Positions 8,523 through 18,774 of a DNA stretch of 64,000 bases are shown here, in pieces (positions within the stretch are counted from its first letter, which is position 1; each line of letters opens with the position of its first letter). Origin of the DNA: Amycolatopsis sp. FDAARGOS 1241 (GTDB lineage Bacteria > Actinomycetota > Actinomycetes > Mycobacteriales > Pseudonocardiaceae); assembly GCF_016889705.1 (NCBI RefSeq), contig NZ_CP069526.1, positions 2,728,001 to 2,792,000 on the forward strand, read 5' to 3'. The translations under genes and the position numbers were made by a program. The notes below the pieces were generated by a model that ran no database searches, had not been told where the DNA came from, and saw nothing but the letters and a program-made list of their open reading frames with translations.

Positions 8523-9632
8523 GTGACGAGCGTCGAGATGGCGGACACCGAGTCCGGAGCGGTCGAGCACCGCCCCCGGGCGCGCCGTCGCCTGCCCTGG
8601 CGCCCCGTCCTCCACTGGGCTGTCGTCGCCGCCGCGCTCGGTTACCTCGTCTGGCGAGTGCCGGACCTCGCCGCGCAGTTCGAGCGGCTGGACCATGTGC
8701 AGTGGGCGTGGGTCGCGGCGGCCGGGCTCTCCGGGCTGGCCGCGCTGGGCGTCTACGGCGAACTGCACCGGCAACTGTTGCTCGTCGGCGGGGCGCACGT
8801 GCCGGCGTCGGCCGTGCAGGGCATCACCTTCGCGCAGAACGCGGTCTCGACGACCGTCCCGGTGGTGGGTGGTGCCGGGTCGCTCGGCTACGCCATCAAC
8901 CAGTTGCGCCGTCGCGGCGTCGACAGCGCCCTCGCCGCCTGGGCGGTGCTGCTCGCCGGCGTGATCACCACCGTGCTGCTCATCGTGCTCGGCTGGCTCG
9001 GCCTCGCCTGGGCCGGCCGGGTCCCCATCCGGCTCGCCGTGCCCGCGGCACTCGTCGTCGCGGCGGGCTCCGCCGGCGTGTGGGCGGTCCTGACACATCC
9101 CGCGGTCTTGCAGCGCGGGCTGACCTCGCTGCTGCGGGTGTTCGGGCGCACCCCGGGCACGTGCCGCACCTGCCGCAAGACGTGGCTGGAGAAGGCCGAC
9201 GCCGCGGCGTTGCAGCTGTCGGAACGCGTCGCGCGCCTGCGTCCCGGCGGCACCCGCTGGAGCATCCTGCTGATCCTCGCGCTCGGCAGCTGGGGATTCG
9301 ACTTCTTCGCGCTCATCGCCAGCGCCGAAGGCACCGGCACGCACATCCGCTGGGCCGTTCTCGCGGTGGGCTTCCTGGTCGTCCAGGCCAGCATCGCCCT
9401 CCAGATCCTTCCCGGCGGCGCCGGCCTCGCCGAAGCCGGCCTGCTCGGCGTGCTCGTCGCAGCGGGCGTCCCCGCCGCGCCGGCCGCCGCGACCGTCCTC
9501 ATCTACCGCGCGATCAGCTGGGCGGGCCTGTCGCTGGTCGGCTGGGTCGTCTACGCCCTCCAGCCCCACGCGACACCGTCGCACCGCCACGCGCCCGCCG
9601 CACCCGCCGCGGTCGCCCGGTCGCGGGCCTGA
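8523..9632 (+). CDS. Flippase-like membrane protein (YbhN/UPF0104, LPG-synthase TM region)
   Basis: 369 aa, GTG start just after a GGGAGGAG-type ribosome binding site (8510-8517). About eight hydrophobic helices have the family's layout: LHWAVVAAALGYLVWRV first, a central loop NAVSTTVPVVGGAGSLGYA, and a C-terminal ILPGGAGLAEAGLLGVLVAAGVP. The family includes the membrane half of lysyl-phosphatidylglycerol synthases and putative lipid or isoprenoid flippases; the substrate here is unknown. Oddly, the long loop near residues 205-225 holds CRTCRK (Cys214, Cys217), a possible metal or redox site. Confidence 0.85.
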   Translation: MTSVEMADTESGAVEHRPRARRRLPWRPVLHWAVVAAALGYLVWRVPDLAAQFERLDHVQWAWVAAAGLSGLAALGVYGELHRQLLLVGGAHVPASAVQGITFAQNAVSTTVPVVGGAGSLGYAINQLRRRGVDSALAAWAVLLAGVITTVLLIVLGWLGLAWAGRVPIRLAVPAALVVAAGSAGVWAVLTHPAVLQRGLTSLLRVFGRTPGTCRTCRKTWLEKADAAALQLSERVARLRPGGTRWSILLILALGSWGFDFFALIASAEGTGTHIRWAVLAVGFLVVQASIALQILPGGAGLAEAGLLGVLVAAGVPAAPAAATVLIYRAISWAGLSLVGWVVYALQPHATPSHRHAPAAPAAVARSRA

Positions 9633-9989
9633 CGCCTCCTCTTCGAGCAGCGCAATCACCCGGCCGCGCCGCTGCCCCGGAACACCGCGGACGTGAGGGC
9701 AGGGCTGATGCTCCGTGGTTCACTACCTCGCGCCACGGCCCCACAGCCCCCCACGGGAAGCCCCCACGGGTCCCCACCGGAAGCCCCGCCTGCCCCCACC
9801 GGGGCTCCCCCGGGGGTTCCCGGGTCTTCACGCTGCCGCTCAGCGGACGTTCGGCACCCTCGCCAGGTTGCGCCGTGACCCCGGCGCGGGGGATCTTGAC
9901 CACGGCCCCCCACCCACCCCCCACCACACCCCACACTGCTGACCTGCGCAAACGCGCGACACGACTGAGTTAACGCGGCGCAGGTCGCG
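9633..9989. other. Non-coding leader region with a G-quadruplex motif
   Basis: 357 bp without a credible gene. It contains short GC-rich repeats (CACGGG/CCCCAC around 9750-9790), a palindromic CCCCCGGGGG near 9810, and a polycytosine tract at 9906-9932 with runs C6, C3, C6, C4 separated by 1, 1 and 6 bases. On the minus strand this is a canonical four-run G-quadruplex motif. An inverted repeat GTTAACGCG / CGCGTTGAC starts at 9969 and runs into the mraZ promoter. Confidence 0.6.
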
Positions 9990-10031
9990 TTGACTGTGGT
10001 GAAAAGTGGGGTACGGTGGTGGCCAGTGGGG
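9969..10031 (+). promoter_or_regulatory. mraZ (dcw) promoter with four MraZ boxes
   Basis: A sigma-A-like promoter is visible: TTGACT (9990-9995), 16-bp spacer, TACGGT (10012-10017). Four GTGGKG hexamers lie at exact 10-bp intervals: 9996-10001, 10006-10011, 10016-10021 and 10026-10031, with 4-bp spacers. This is the known binding pattern of the MraZ ring protein, so MraZ probably represses its own operon by covering spacer, -10 and start region. The inverted repeat GTTAACGCG-N8-CGCGTTGAC (9969-9994) overlaps the -35. Confidence 0.85.
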
Positions 10032-10097
10032 CGGAAGGGAGCCCCGTGGCCGGAGCCGGGTGGTTCACCAGCCGGGGCCGGTAGGGAGGTGGAGGCC

Positions 10098-10529
10098 GTG
10101 TTCCTCGGCACCCACACCCCGAAGCTGGACGACAAAGGGCGGCTCGCGCTGCCCGCGAAGTTCCGCGACGCCTTGGCCGGCGGGCTGATGGTCACCAAGG
10201 GGCAGGACCACTGCCTCTTCGTCTTCCCCCGTGCCGAGTTCGAGCAGATGGCGCGCAAGGTCGCCGATGCCCCGTTCACGAACGAGGCGGTCCGGGCCTA
10301 CCAGCGCTACCTGTTCGCCGGAACGGACGAGCAACGCCCGGACGGGCAGGGGCGCATCACCATCGCGTCCGAGCTCCGGCGCTACGCCGGGCTGAACAAG
10401 GAGTGCGTGGTGATCGGCGCGATCACCAGGCTGGAGATCTGGGACGCCCAGGCGTGGCAGGGCTACCTGGAAGAACACGAGGACAGCTACGCGAAGGCTC
10501 GAGAGGAAGTTCTACCGGGCGTCTTCTAG
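10098..10529 (+). CDS. mraZ: Transcriptional regulator MraZ
   Basis: 143 aa from GTG 10098, chosen over upstream in-frame starts because a strong GGGAGGTGGAGG precedes it and the protein then begins [21 protein letters not shown], the canonical MraZ start. Two SpoVT/AbrB-like halves each carry a DKGR/DxQGR motif ([12 protein letters not shown] and [12 protein letters not shown]). MraZ forms a ring that binds repeated GTGG boxes, found here just upstream at 9996-10031. It is the first gene of the division and cell-wall cluster. Confidence 0.97.
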   Translation: MFLGTHTPKLDDKGRLALPAKFRDALAGGLMVTKGQDHCLFVFPRAEFEQMARKVADAPFTNEAVRAYQRYLFAGTDEQRPDGQGRITIASELRRYAGLNKECVVIGAITRLEIWDAQAWQGYLEEHEDSYAKAREEVLPGVF

Positions 10530-10741
10530 GAGACGCGGCCACCGGAGCACCTGCGTCGTCGGGGGACGCGGGTCCGCCGCGGCCGTGCTGCCGGAACCGC
10601 CTCCGCGGATGCCGTGAGGCCTCTGTCCGCTCTGGGGCCCTGGCGCACCTTCCCCGGTGCCAGGACCCGCCAGCGGGCGGGCAGGGACCTGACGGCATCC
10701 GCCGCATCTTCCCCGGGAGCACCTAGCGAAAGGGGGAGGGC

Positions 10742-11698
10742 ATGGCGACCGAGCACGAGCACGTTCCGGTGCTGCTGGACCGCATCGTCGAGCTGTTCAC
10801 CCCCGCCCTCGCCGACCGTGACGCCGTCCTGGTCGACGCGACCGTCGGCCTCGGCGGCCATTCCGACGCGCTCCTGGAGACCTTCCCGCGGCTGCGCCTC
10901 GTCGCGCTGGACCGCGACCCCGCCGCGCTCGAGCGCTCCGGCGAGCGGCTCGCGCGGCACGGTGACCGGGTCGACCTCGTCCACACCGTCTACGACGGAC
11001 TCCCCGAGGCGCTGGCCGGGCTCGGACTGTCCCGTGTGGACGGCATCCTGTTCGACCTCGGCGTCTCCTCGATGCAGCTGGACCGCGCCGAGCGCGGCTT
11101 CGCGTACTCGAAGGACGCGCCGCTGGACATGCGGATGGACCCGACCACCGGGTTCACCGCGGCCGACGTGCTCAACACCTACGCGCCCGGCGAACTGATC
11201 CGGATCCTGCGCGACTACGGCGAAGAGCGCTTCGCGCAGCGGATCGTCAAGGCGGTCGTCGCCGAGCGCGAGAAGGAGCCGTTCACGCGCAGCGCGCGGC
11301 TCGTCGAACTGCTCTACGACGCGGTGCCGGCGGCGAGCCGGCGCACCGGCGGGCACCCGGCCAAGCGCACGTTCCAGGCGCTGCGGATCGAGGTCAACGG
11401 CGAGCTGGAGGTGCTGCGCCGGGCGATCCCGGCCGCGCTCTCGTCGCTCGCGATGGACGGCCGCATCGTCGTGGAGTCCTACCAGTCGCTCGAGGACCGC
11501 CTGGTGAAGCAGGCGCTCGCCGAGCTGGCGAAGTCCCGGACCCCCGAAGGGCTTCCGGTCGAGCTGCCCGGCCACGGGCCTGAGCTGAAGCTCCTGACCC
11601 GGGGAGCCGAGAAGGCGAGCGAAAGAGAGATCGAGCAGAACCCCAGGGCCGCCTCCGTGCGGCTGCGGGCAGCACAGAGGATCGGAGAGCCGCGATGA
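10742..11698 (+). CDS. rsmH: 16S rRNA m4C1402 methyltransferase RsmH
   Basis: 318 aa, ATG 8 bp after GGGGGAGG. The N-terminus [14 protein letters not shown] and the SAM-binding loop [16 protein letters not shown], followed by [14 protein letters not shown], are diagnostic of RsmH (MraW). The C-terminal region has [15 protein letters not shown] and the [10 protein letters not shown] motif. It methylates N4 of C1402 in 16S rRNA. A 212-bp gap separates it from mraZ and contains no other gene. Its stop overlaps ftsL by ATGA. Confidence 0.97.
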   Translation: MATEHEHVPVLLDRIVELFTPALADRDAVLVDATVGLGGHSDALLETFPRLRLVALDRDPAALERSGERLARHGDRVDLVHTVYDGLPEALAGLGLSRVDGILFDLGVSSMQLDRAERGFAYSKDAPLDMRMDPTTGFTAADVLNTYAPGELIRILRDYGEERFAQRIVKAVVAEREKEPFTRSARLVELLYDAVPAASRRTGGHPAKRTFQALRIEVNGELEVLRRAIPAALSSLAMDGRIVVESYQSLEDRLVKQALAELAKSRTPEGLPVELPGHGPELKLLTRGAEKASEREIEQNPRAASVRLRAAQRIGEPR

Positions 11699-12399
11699 CC
11701 GCACCCACGAAGTCCCGCCGCCGTTCCGGCGCGTCGGCGACCCGCCGGAGCGCAGCCGCGGGCACGGCTCTCGAGCAGGAGCCGAAGACCACGACCGCGC
11801 AGCCGGAAGCCACTCCGCGCCGATCCTCGCGCGGTCGCACCACCGCGGCGGAGCGGGCGTATGCGCGCCGCGCGCAGCGGGCCGACCTGCTGCAGCAGCG
11901 CGAGCCGAGGAAGCAGGCCGCGCCCGCAGCCGGACGCGTCGAGGACACGGTGAAGCCGAAGCGGCTGCGGCTGCGCTGGCCGCGTTCGCGCGCCTCGTTC
12001 GTGCTGCTCATGATGGGTCTGCTCGCCGTGGGGGTGGCGTCCACGCTGTGGCTCACCACGCAGGCGATCGCCGACTCCTACCGGCTCGAGCAGCTGCGCG
12101 AGACCAACGCCGGGCTGGCCGAAGCGAAGGACCGGCTCGAGCGCGACGTCGCCAAGGCGCAGTCGCCCGCGTCGCTCGCGCCCGCCGCGAAGCAGCTGGG
12201 CATGGTGCCCGGCGGTGATCCGGCCCGCATCGTCGTGGGTCCCGACGGCAAGACCACGGTGGTCGGTGAGCCGACGAAGGCGAAGGCGCCGGCGGGATCC
12301 GGCAACGCCGAGACCCCGGCGCCCCCGGCCGGGCAGCCGGCCGGTCAGAACGAGGGTGGCATCGAAGGCGACCTGCCGAGCACGCCGGCGGGGCAGTGA
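11695..12399 (+). CDS. ftsL: Cell division protein FtsL
   Basis: 234 aa, long for FtsL because of an actinobacterial basic, disordered cytoplasmic arm (residues 1-100). A single membrane helix (about 102-122) is followed by a short coiled coil ([24 protein letters not shown]). A Pro/Gly-rich tail after [14 protein letters not shown] resembles the septum-formation-initiator ending. FtsL bridges FtsQ to the FtsW/FtsI synthase. Assignment rests on topology and its fixed place between rsmH and ftsI. Confidence 0.9.
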   Translation: MTAPTKSRRRSGASATRRSAAAGTALEQEPKTTTAQPEATPRRSSRGRTTAAERAYARRAQRADLLQQREPRKQAAPAAGRVEDTVKPKRLRLRWPRSRASFVLLMMGLLAVGVASTLWLTTQAIADSYRLEQLRETNAGLAEAKDRLERDVAKAQSPASLAPAAKQLGMVPGGDPARIVVGPDGKTTVVGEPTKAKAPAGSGNAETPAPPAGQPAGQNEGGIEGDLPSTPAGQ

Positions 12400-14312
12400 T
12401 GGCGGCTTCGGGGGCGAGCCGGGCGGCGGGCAGCGCCCGGCGCACGTACGCCGCGGGCACGCGCCGCGCGGTGGCCAAGCGCGGCAACGGCGGGCAGCGC
12501 GGCCGGTTCTCGGCGGTGCGCATCCTGCTGGTGGCGCTCATGGTGGTCGCGGGCGTGAAGCTCGTGCAGGTGCAGTGGTTCGAGGCACCGACGCTCTCGG
12601 CCGCGGCCGAGCGGCAGCGCAGCCTGACGATCGACATCCCGGCGCAGCGCGGGTCCATTGTGGACCGCAACGGCAACAAGCTGGCGTTCAGCGTCGAGAC
12701 CCGCACGCTGTCGGTGAACCTGCGCACGCTGCACAAGCAGATGGACGACTACGCGAAGAAGAACCCGGGCAAGGGGACGAACTTCGAAACCGAGGTCACC
12801 GCCGCGGCCAAGTACATCGCCTCGAAGGTGCCGCACCTGACCAACGAGCAGGAGCTGCTGCAGAAGCTGCACAAGCCGCAGTCGTTCACGTACCTGGTCG
12901 ACAACGTCGAGCCGTCGGTCGCCGACGACATCGTGAAGCAGTTCCCGTGGGTCGCAGTGGAGAACCGCGCGATGCGCGAGTACCCGGGTGACACGCTGGC
13001 GTCGAACATCGTCGGGCTCGCCAACTGGCGGATGGACGACCCCGATGTCTCGAAGCACAACCTGCACGGCGTGGTCGGGCTGGAGCAGTCGCGCGACAAC
13101 GACCTCGCGGGTACGCCGGGCCGCGAGATCGTGAACACCCAGAACGGCAACGACAACCTGTACCTGCCCGGCTCCGAGCACGTGCTGCAGGCCGCCATCC
13201 CGGGTTCGGACGTCGAGCTGACCATCGACTCGGACCTGCAGTACGAGCTGCAGCGGCAGCTGGGCGACTACGTCGCGCAGTCGCACGCCAAGGGCGGCCA
13301 GGCCGTGATCATGGACGCGAAGACCGGCGAGATCTACGCACTGGCCGACGACAAGACGTTCAACCCGAACGACCCGTCGACGATCCAGGACGAGCTGCTC
13401 AACGACCGGGCGGTCACCACGCCGTACGAACCGGGTTCGGTGAACAAGATCGTCACCGCCACGGCGGCGATCGACGAGGGTATCGCCACGCCCGAGTCGA
13501 CGCTGCAGGTGCCCGGCGAGATCAAGATCGCCGACCGCACGGTGCACGACGCGTGGGTGCACGGCACGCAGACCTTCACGACCACCGGCGTGTTCGCCAA
13601 ATCGTCCAACGTGGGCACGCTGGAGATCGCGCAGAAGGTCGGTCCGGACCGCTACTCGGAGCTGCTGAAGAAGTTCGGCATCGGGCAGCGCACGGGCCTC
13701 GGCCTGCCGGGTGAGAGCCCGGGTTACGTGCCGCCGCGCAGCCAGTGGTCCGCGAGCACGTTCGGCAACCTGCCGATCGGGCAGGGCTTGTCGATGACCG
13801 TGGTGCAGATGGCCGGGATGTACCAGGCGATCGCCAACGACGGCGTGCGCGTGCCGCCGCGCATCGTGAAGGCGAAGAAGAACCCGGACGGTACGGTCGT
13901 GCCCGAGCCGGCGCCGAAGCCCGTGCGCGTGGTCAGCGCGCAGACCGCGAAGACGGTGCGCGACATGCTGCGTGCGGTGGTCCAGAACGCCAAGAGCCCG
14001 AACGCCGGCACGGCGCCGTCGGCCGCGCTGGAGGGTTACCAGATCTCGGGCAAGACGGGCACCGGCCAGCAGGTCGACCCGCGCACGAAGGCCTACAGCC
14101 AGAGCCTGGCCAACATCACCTTCGCCGGGATCCTGCCCGCCGACCACCCGCGGTTCGTCGTCGGCATCCGCCTCGACGCGCCGGACACGACACTGCCCGC
14201 GGGGCACTCGGCGGGGCCGCTGTTCCACTCCATCGCGTCGTACCTGACGCAGCGGTACCAGATCCCCCTATCGGACGGGCCGTCGCCGATCGTGCCGCTC
14301 GTCCTCCCGTGA
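12396..14312 (+). CDS. ftsI: Septal class B penicillin-binding protein FtsI/PBP3
   Basis: 638 aa from GTG 12396 (GTGA overlap with ftsL); ATG 12399 is equally possible and would shorten it by one residue. One N-terminal membrane helix (about 40-60) is followed by the dimerisation domain (RGSIVDRNG) and a transpeptidase domain. The active sites are SVNK at residues 348-351, SSN at 403-405 and KTG at 553-555. It crosslinks septal peptidoglycan with FtsW. A 14-bp perfect hairpin lies 44 bp after the stop. Confidence 0.97.
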   Translation: MMAASGASRAAGSARRTYAAGTRRAVAKRGNGGQRGRFSAVRILLVALMVVAGVKLVQVQWFEAPTLSAAAERQRSLTIDIPAQRGSIVDRNGNKLAFSVETRTLSVNLRTLHKQMDDYAKKNPGKGTNFETEVTAAAKYIASKVPHLTNEQELLQKLHKPQSFTYLVDNVEPSVADDIVKQFPWVAVENRAMREYPGDTLASNIVGLANWRMDDPDVSKHNLHGVVGLEQSRDNDLAGTPGREIVNTQNGNDNLYLPGSEHVLQAAIPGSDVELTIDSDLQYELQRQLGDYVAQSHAKGGQAVIMDAKTGEIYALADDKTFNPNDPSTIQDELLNDRAVTTPYEPGSVNKIVTATAAIDEGIATPESTLQVPGEIKIADRTVHDAWVHGTQTFTTTGVFAKSSNVGTLEIAQKVGPDRYSELLKKFGIGQRTGLGLPGESPGYVPPRSQWSASTFGNLPIGQGLSMTVVQMAGMYQAIANDGVRVPPRIVKAKKNPDGTVVPEPAPKPVRVVSAQTAKTVRDMLRAVVQNAKSPNAGTAPSAALEGYQISGKTGTGQQVDPRTKAYSQSLANITFAGILPADHPRFVVGIRLDAPDTTLPAGHSAGPLFHSIASYLTQRYQIPLSDGPSPIVPLVLP

Positions 14313-14355
14313 CAGTCCCGCGACACTCCGACAACCCGATCGCAACGCTCCCGTG

Positions 14356-14388
14356 ACGGGCCGCCTCGCACCCCGCGAGGCGGCCCGT
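14356..14388 (+). terminator. GC hairpin after ftsI
   Basis: A perfect 14-bp stem (14356-14369 with 14375-14388) closes a 5-base loop. There is no U-run after it, as is usual in very GC-rich actinobacteria. It may terminate or attenuate the mraZ-ftsI segment before murE. Confidence 0.6.
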
Positions 14389-14563
14389 TCCGCGTATTCG
14401 GCCGTCTTTCCGCCCGCGATAGTCCACTTCGGCTGGTGGTGCCCGCGGGAAACGCTTGTGCCGTAACGACCTTGCGCGGGCCGCATAGCACACGCGCCGA
14501 CGTACGGCGCGTTCGCCGTACCGCCTTGGGTCACCCGAACGCGCTCTCGGTAACCTCTCGGAC

Positions 14564-16171
14564 GTGTCCGTGTCCTCGTCCCAGCCCCAGAGCGGGCCGG
14601 CTGCCTCGTCGCTGCCGGAAAGCCCGGCGAAGGCGGTCGCCGCACCGCCCCGCCCGGCCCGGATCGACCCGGTCCCGCTGGCCACTCTGCTCGCCCGTGC
14701 GGGCGCCCGGCTCATCGCCGAGTCCCCCGAGGCCGCCGACCTCACCGTCACCGGGACCACGCTGCGTGCGCAGCACGTGCTGCCGGGCGACCTGTTCGCC
14801 GGGTTGCCCGGCGCGCGCGCCCACGGCGCCGATTTCAGCGACCAGGCCGTGGCCGCCGGCGCGGCCGCCGTGCTCACCGACGCCGCGGGCGCCGAGCGGC
14901 CCGCGCTGCGCGACGCCGGCATCCCCGTCCTCGTGCACCCCGACCCGCGCGCCGCGCTGGGCGAGATCGCCGCGTGGATCTACGGCGAGCCGTCGCTGCA
15001 CCTGTCCGTGCTGGGGGTCACCGGCACGTCGGGCAAGACCACGACCTCGTACCTGGTCGACTCGGGGCTGCGCGCCGCCGGGCTGACGACGGGACTGATC
15101 GGCACGGTCGAGACCCGGATCGCGGGCGAGCGGCTCGTCAGCGGCTTCACCACGCCGGAGGCGCCGGACCTGCAGGCGCTGCTCGCGGTGATGCTCGAGC
15201 GCGGCGTGACCCACGTGCCGATGGAGGTGTCGAGCCACGCGCTGGCGCTCGGCCGCGTCAACGGCACGCGGTTCGCGGTGGGCGCGTTCACGAACCTGTC
15301 GCAGGACCACCTCGATTTCCACCACGACATGGAGGAGTACTTCGCCGCCAAGTCGCTGCTGTTCGACGGCCGCTCGACCACCGAGGTCGTGGTCGTGGAC
15401 AGCGCGTGGGGCCGGGCTCTGCTCACCCCGCAGACGGTGACCGTGTCGATCGAACCGGGCACCGACGCCGCGTGGCGCGCCTCCGACATCGAGCCGACGC
15501 CGGCGGGGGAGCAGACCTTCACGCTGCACGGCCCGGACGGTCTCGCGCTCGCCGCGAAGATCCCGTTGCCGGGCACGTTCAACGTCGCCAACGCCGTGCT
15601 CGCCGCCGCGATCCTCGGCAGCGCCGGGGTCGCGCCCGCCGACATCGTGACGGGCCTGGCGGCCGTCGAGGTGCCGGGCCGGATGGAGCGCGTGTACCTG
15701 GGCCAGGACTTCACCGCCGTCGTCGACTACGCGCACAAACCCGCGGCCGTCGCGCAGGGGCTCGACGCGCTGCGCGCGCGCACCGAGGGCCGGATCATCA
15801 CCGTCCTCGGCTGCGGTGGCGATCGCGACACGGCCAAGCGCCCGATGATGGGCGAGGAGGCCGTGCGCCGCAGCGACGTGCTGATCGTGACCGACGACAA
15901 CCCGCGCTCCGAGGACCCGGCCGCGATCCGTGCCGCGATGCTCCAGGGCGCGAGGGGCGTGGGACCCTCCCACGGCGGCGAGGTCGTGGAGATCGGCGAC
16001 CGCCGCGAGGCCATCACCCACGCCGTGTCGCTCGCCCGCGCGGGGGACATCGTGTTCATCGCCGGCAAGGGCCACGAGACCGGTCAGGAGGCCCAGGGTG
16101 TCGTGCACCCGTTCTCCGACCGCGACGAGCTCGAGGCCGCCATCCGCAAGCATCTCGAGGTGAGTGCGTGA
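14564..16171 (+). CDS. murE: UDP-MurNAc-tripeptide synthetase MurE (meso-DAP adding)
   Basis: 535 aa, GTG start; several in-frame alternatives exist because the first 40 residues are low-complexity. The Mur ligase P-loop TGTSGKTTT lies near residues 152-160, and the central domain has VSSHAL and NLSQDHLDFH. DNPR at residues 445-448 marks ligases that add meso-diaminopimelate, so the wall is DAP-type. The 251-bp upstream gap holds the ftsI hairpin and presumably a local promoter. The stop overlaps murF by GTGA. Confidence 0.97.
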   Translation: MSVSSSQPQSGPAASSLPESPAKAVAAPPRPARIDPVPLATLLARAGARLIAESPEAADLTVTGTTLRAQHVLPGDLFAGLPGARAHGADFSDQAVAAGAAAVLTDAAGAERPALRDAGIPVLVHPDPRAALGEIAAWIYGEPSLHLSVLGVTGTSGKTTTSYLVDSGLRAAGLTTGLIGTVETRIAGERLVSGFTTPEAPDLQALLAVMLERGVTHVPMEVSSHALALGRVNGTRFAVGAFTNLSQDHLDFHHDMEEYFAAKSLLFDGRSTTEVVVVDSAWGRALLTPQTVTVSIEPGTDAAWRASDIEPTPAGEQTFTLHGPDGLALAAKIPLPGTFNVANAVLAAAILGSAGVAPADIVTGLAAVEVPGRMERVYLGQDFTAVVDYAHKPAAVAQGLDALRARTEGRIITVLGCGGDRDTAKRPMMGEEAVRRSDVLIVTDDNPRSEDPAAIRAAMLQGARGVGPSHGGEVVEIGDRREAITHAVSLARAGDIVFIAGKGHETGQEAQGVVHPFSDRDELEAAIRKHLEVSA

Positions 16172-17691
16172 TCGAGCTCAGCCTGGCCGAGATCGCCGAC
16201 GTCGTCGGTGGCCGGCTGCACCGGAGCGACGGCTCCGCGGCCGTCACCGGCAGTGTCGAGTTCGACACGCGCAAAGCCGGGCCCGGCAGCCTGTTCGTCG
16301 CCCTGCCCGGCGAGCGCGTCGACGGGCACGACTTCGCCGCGCAGGCGGTCGCGTCCGGCGCCGTCGCGGTGCTGGCCGGCCGCGAGGTCGACGCCCCCGC
16401 GATCGTCGTGCCGCCACTGCCGGCGGGCCAGGCCCACGAGCGGTCGGTCGCGCTGGCCGGTGACAAGGACGGATCCGGCGCCGCCGTGCTGGCCGCGCTC
16501 GCGAAGCTGGCGCGGTTCGTCGTCGGCCGCCTCGCGGCCGAAGGCCTGACGGTCGTGGCCCTCACCGGCTCGTCGGGCAAGACCTCGACCAAGGACGTGA
16601 TCGCGCAGCTGCTGGAGCCGATGGGCCCCACGGTCGCGCCGCCCGGCTCGTTCAACAGCGAGCTGGGCCACCCGTGGACCGCGCTGCGCGCCGGCCCCGA
16701 CACGAAGTACCTCGTGCTGGAGATGTCCGCGCGCGGGCCGGGGCACATCGCCGAGGCCGCGGCGGTCACACCGCCGCGCATCGGGGCCGTGCTCAACGTC
16801 GGCAGCGCGCACGTCGGCGAGTTCGGCTCGCGGGAAGCCATCGCGAAAGCCAAGGGCGAGCTCGTCGAAGCGCTCCCGGACGCCGACGCGGGCGGCGTCG
16901 CCGTGCTGAACTTCGACGACCCGCTGGTCGCCGCCATGGCGAGCCGCACCACCGCGCGCGTGGTCGGGGTCGGGGAGAGCGCGTCGGCGCAGGTCCGCGC
17001 GGTCGACATCCGCCTGGACGACGAGGCCCGCGCGTCGTTCCGGCTGCTCACACCCGCCGGCGAAGCGCAGGTCACGCTGCCGCTGCACGGCGAGCACCAC
17101 GTGGGCAACGCCCTGTCGGCCGCCGCGATCGCGCTGGAGCTGGGCGCGACGCCGGACGAGGTCGCGCAGCGGCTGTCCGCCCTCGAGCGCCGCTCGGCCC
17201 ACCGCATGGCCGTCACCACCCGCCCGGACGGCGTCACGGTCCTCAACGACGCCTACAACGCCAACCCCGAGTCGGTGCGAGCCGCTCTGAAGGCGCTCGC
17301 ATCGATGCGCCGGACCGGTCGCCGGGCGTGGGCCGTGCTCGGCGTGATGGGCGAACTCGGCGCCGACTCCGTGAGCGAGCACGACTCGATCGGCCGCCTG
17401 GTAGTACGCCTCAACATCGACAAGCTGGTCGTCGTCGGCGACGAGGCCGCGCCGATGCACCAGGGCGCCTCCCAGGAGGGTTCCTGGAACGAGGAGTCGC
17501 TGCAGGTACCCGATGGCGAGGCCGCCGTGGCCCTGCTGCATGATCAGCTCCGTCCCGGGGACGTCGTGCTGGTCAAGGCCTCCAACGCCGCCGGGCTCTG
17601 GCGGGTGGCCGAGGCGCTGCTCACCGGCGCCGAAGAAGTCTCAGAATCCCCCTCCCCGTCCTCTGAACGCTCGAACGGTGGTCACGCGTGA
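16168..17691 (+). CDS. murF: UDP-MurNAc-pentapeptide synthetase MurF
   Basis: 507 aa from GTG 16168, overlapping murE by GTGA. The start matches the family N-terminus [14 protein letters not shown]. It has the ATP loop [11 protein letters not shown], the [10 protein letters not shown] motif and the C-terminal [10 protein letters not shown] signature typical of MurF. It adds D-Ala-D-Ala to the UDP-MurNAc tripeptide in the cytosol, the last soluble step before MraY. A short Ser/Pro tail precedes the stop, which overlaps mraY. Confidence 0.97.
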   Translation: MIELSLAEIADVVGGRLHRSDGSAAVTGSVEFDTRKAGPGSLFVALPGERVDGHDFAAQAVASGAVAVLAGREVDAPAIVVPPLPAGQAHERSVALAGDKDGSGAAVLAALAKLARFVVGRLAAEGLTVVALTGSSGKTSTKDVIAQLLEPMGPTVAPPGSFNSELGHPWTALRAGPDTKYLVLEMSARGPGHIAEAAAVTPPRIGAVLNVGSAHVGEFGSREAIAKAKGELVEALPDADAGGVAVLNFDDPLVAAMASRTTARVVGVGESASAQVRAVDIRLDDEARASFRLLTPAGEAQVTLPLHGEHHVGNALSAAAIALELGATPDEVAQRLSALERRSAHRMAVTTRPDGVTVLNDAYNANPESVRAALKALASMRRTGRRAWAVLGVMGELGADSVSEHDSIGRLVVRLNIDKLVVVGDEAAPMHQGASQEGSWNEESLQVPDGEAAVALLHDQLRPGDVVLVKASNAAGLWRVAEALLTGAEEVSESPSPSSERSNGGHA

Positions 17692-18770
17692 TCAACATCC
17701 TGATCGCGGCCGCGGCGGGCCTGCTGGTCTCCATCCTGCTCACGCCCTACCTGATCCGGGTCTTCTCCCGGCAGGGCTTCGGGCAGGAGATCCGCGAAGA
17801 AGGCCCGCAGGGTCACAAGTCCAAGCGCGGCACCCCGACCATGGGTGGCGTGGCGATCATCATCGCGATGGTCGTCGGCTACTTCGTCGCGCACCTGATC
17901 AGCTGGCTCGGCGGCTCCCACAGTTCGGCGCCGTCGGCCTCCGGCCTGCTGGTGCTGATGCTGGCCGTGGGGCTGGGCGTCGTCGGGTTCCTCGACGACT
18001 TCATCAAGATCCGCAAGCAGCGCAACCTTGGCCTGAACAAGACGGCCAAGCTCGTCGGCCAGCTCGTGGTCACGGTCCTGTTCGCGGTGCTGTCGCTGCA
18101 GTTCGCCGACGAGCACGGGCTGACGCCGGCGTCGCAGAGCCTGTCGTACGTGCGCGACCTCACGCTGATCACGTTCCCGTCGGTCGTGTTCGTGATCTTC
18201 TGCTACGTGGTCATCTCCGGGTGGTCGAACGCGGTGAACTTCACCGACGGCCTCGACGGCCTGGCCGGTGGCGCGGCGGCAATGGTGCTCGCGACCTACG
18301 TGGTCATCTCGTTCTGGCAGGCGCGCCTGTCCTGCGCCGACGGCCCCGCGGCCGCCTGCTACGACGTCCGCGACCCGCTCGACCTCGCGGTGGTGGCCGC
18401 CGCCGCGACGGGTGCGTGCGTCGGCTTCCTCTGGTGGAACGCCGCGCCCGCCAAGATCTTCATGGGCGACACCGGTTCGCTCGCCCTCGGCGGGCTCGTC
18501 GCCGGCCTGTCGATGACCACCCGCACCGAACTGCTCGCCATCGTGATCGGCGGCCTGTTCATGGTCGAGATGATCTCGGTGGTCACCCAGATCGCGGTGT
18601 TCCGCACGACCCGGCGAAGGCTCTTCCGGATGGCGCCCTTCCACCACCACTTCGAGCTCGCCGGGTGGGCGGAAACCACGGTGATCATCCGGTTCTGGCT
18701 GCTGTCGGCGATCTGCTGCATGTTCGGGCTGGGGCTGTTCTACAGCGAGCAGCTCGGCGTCGGGAGCTGA
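17688..18770 (+). CDS. mraY: Phospho-MurNAc-pentapeptide translocase MraY
   Basis: 360 aa, GTG start overlapping murF by GTGA. About ten membrane helices carry the family motifs [13 protein letters not shown], the Asp pair [22 protein letters not shown], and the [13 protein letters not shown] histidine loop. It transfers phospho-MurNAc-pentapeptide to undecaprenyl phosphate to make lipid I. Only 4 bp separate it from murD. Confidence 0.97.
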   Translation: MINILIAAAAGLLVSILLTPYLIRVFSRQGFGQEIREEGPQGHKSKRGTPTMGGVAIIIAMVVGYFVAHLISWLGGSHSSAPSASGLLVLMLAVGLGVVGFLDDFIKIRKQRNLGLNKTAKLVGQLVVTVLFAVLSLQFADEHGLTPASQSLSYVRDLTLITFPSVVFVIFCYVVISGWSNAVNFTDGLDGLAGGAAAMVLATYVVISFWQARLSCADGPAAACYDVRDPLDLAVVAAAATGACVGFLWWNAAPAKIFMGDTGSLALGGLVAGLSMTTRTELLAIVIGGLFMVEMISVVTQIAVFRTTRRRLFRMAPFHHHFELAGWAETTVIIRFWLLSAICCMFGLGLFYSEQLGVGS

Positions 18771-18774
18771 GGCC

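Noticed and set aside
14313..14563. Separate small gene between ftsI and murE
   Set aside because: Only short shadow frames are present; the stretch is accounted for by the 14-bp hairpin and a probable promoter.
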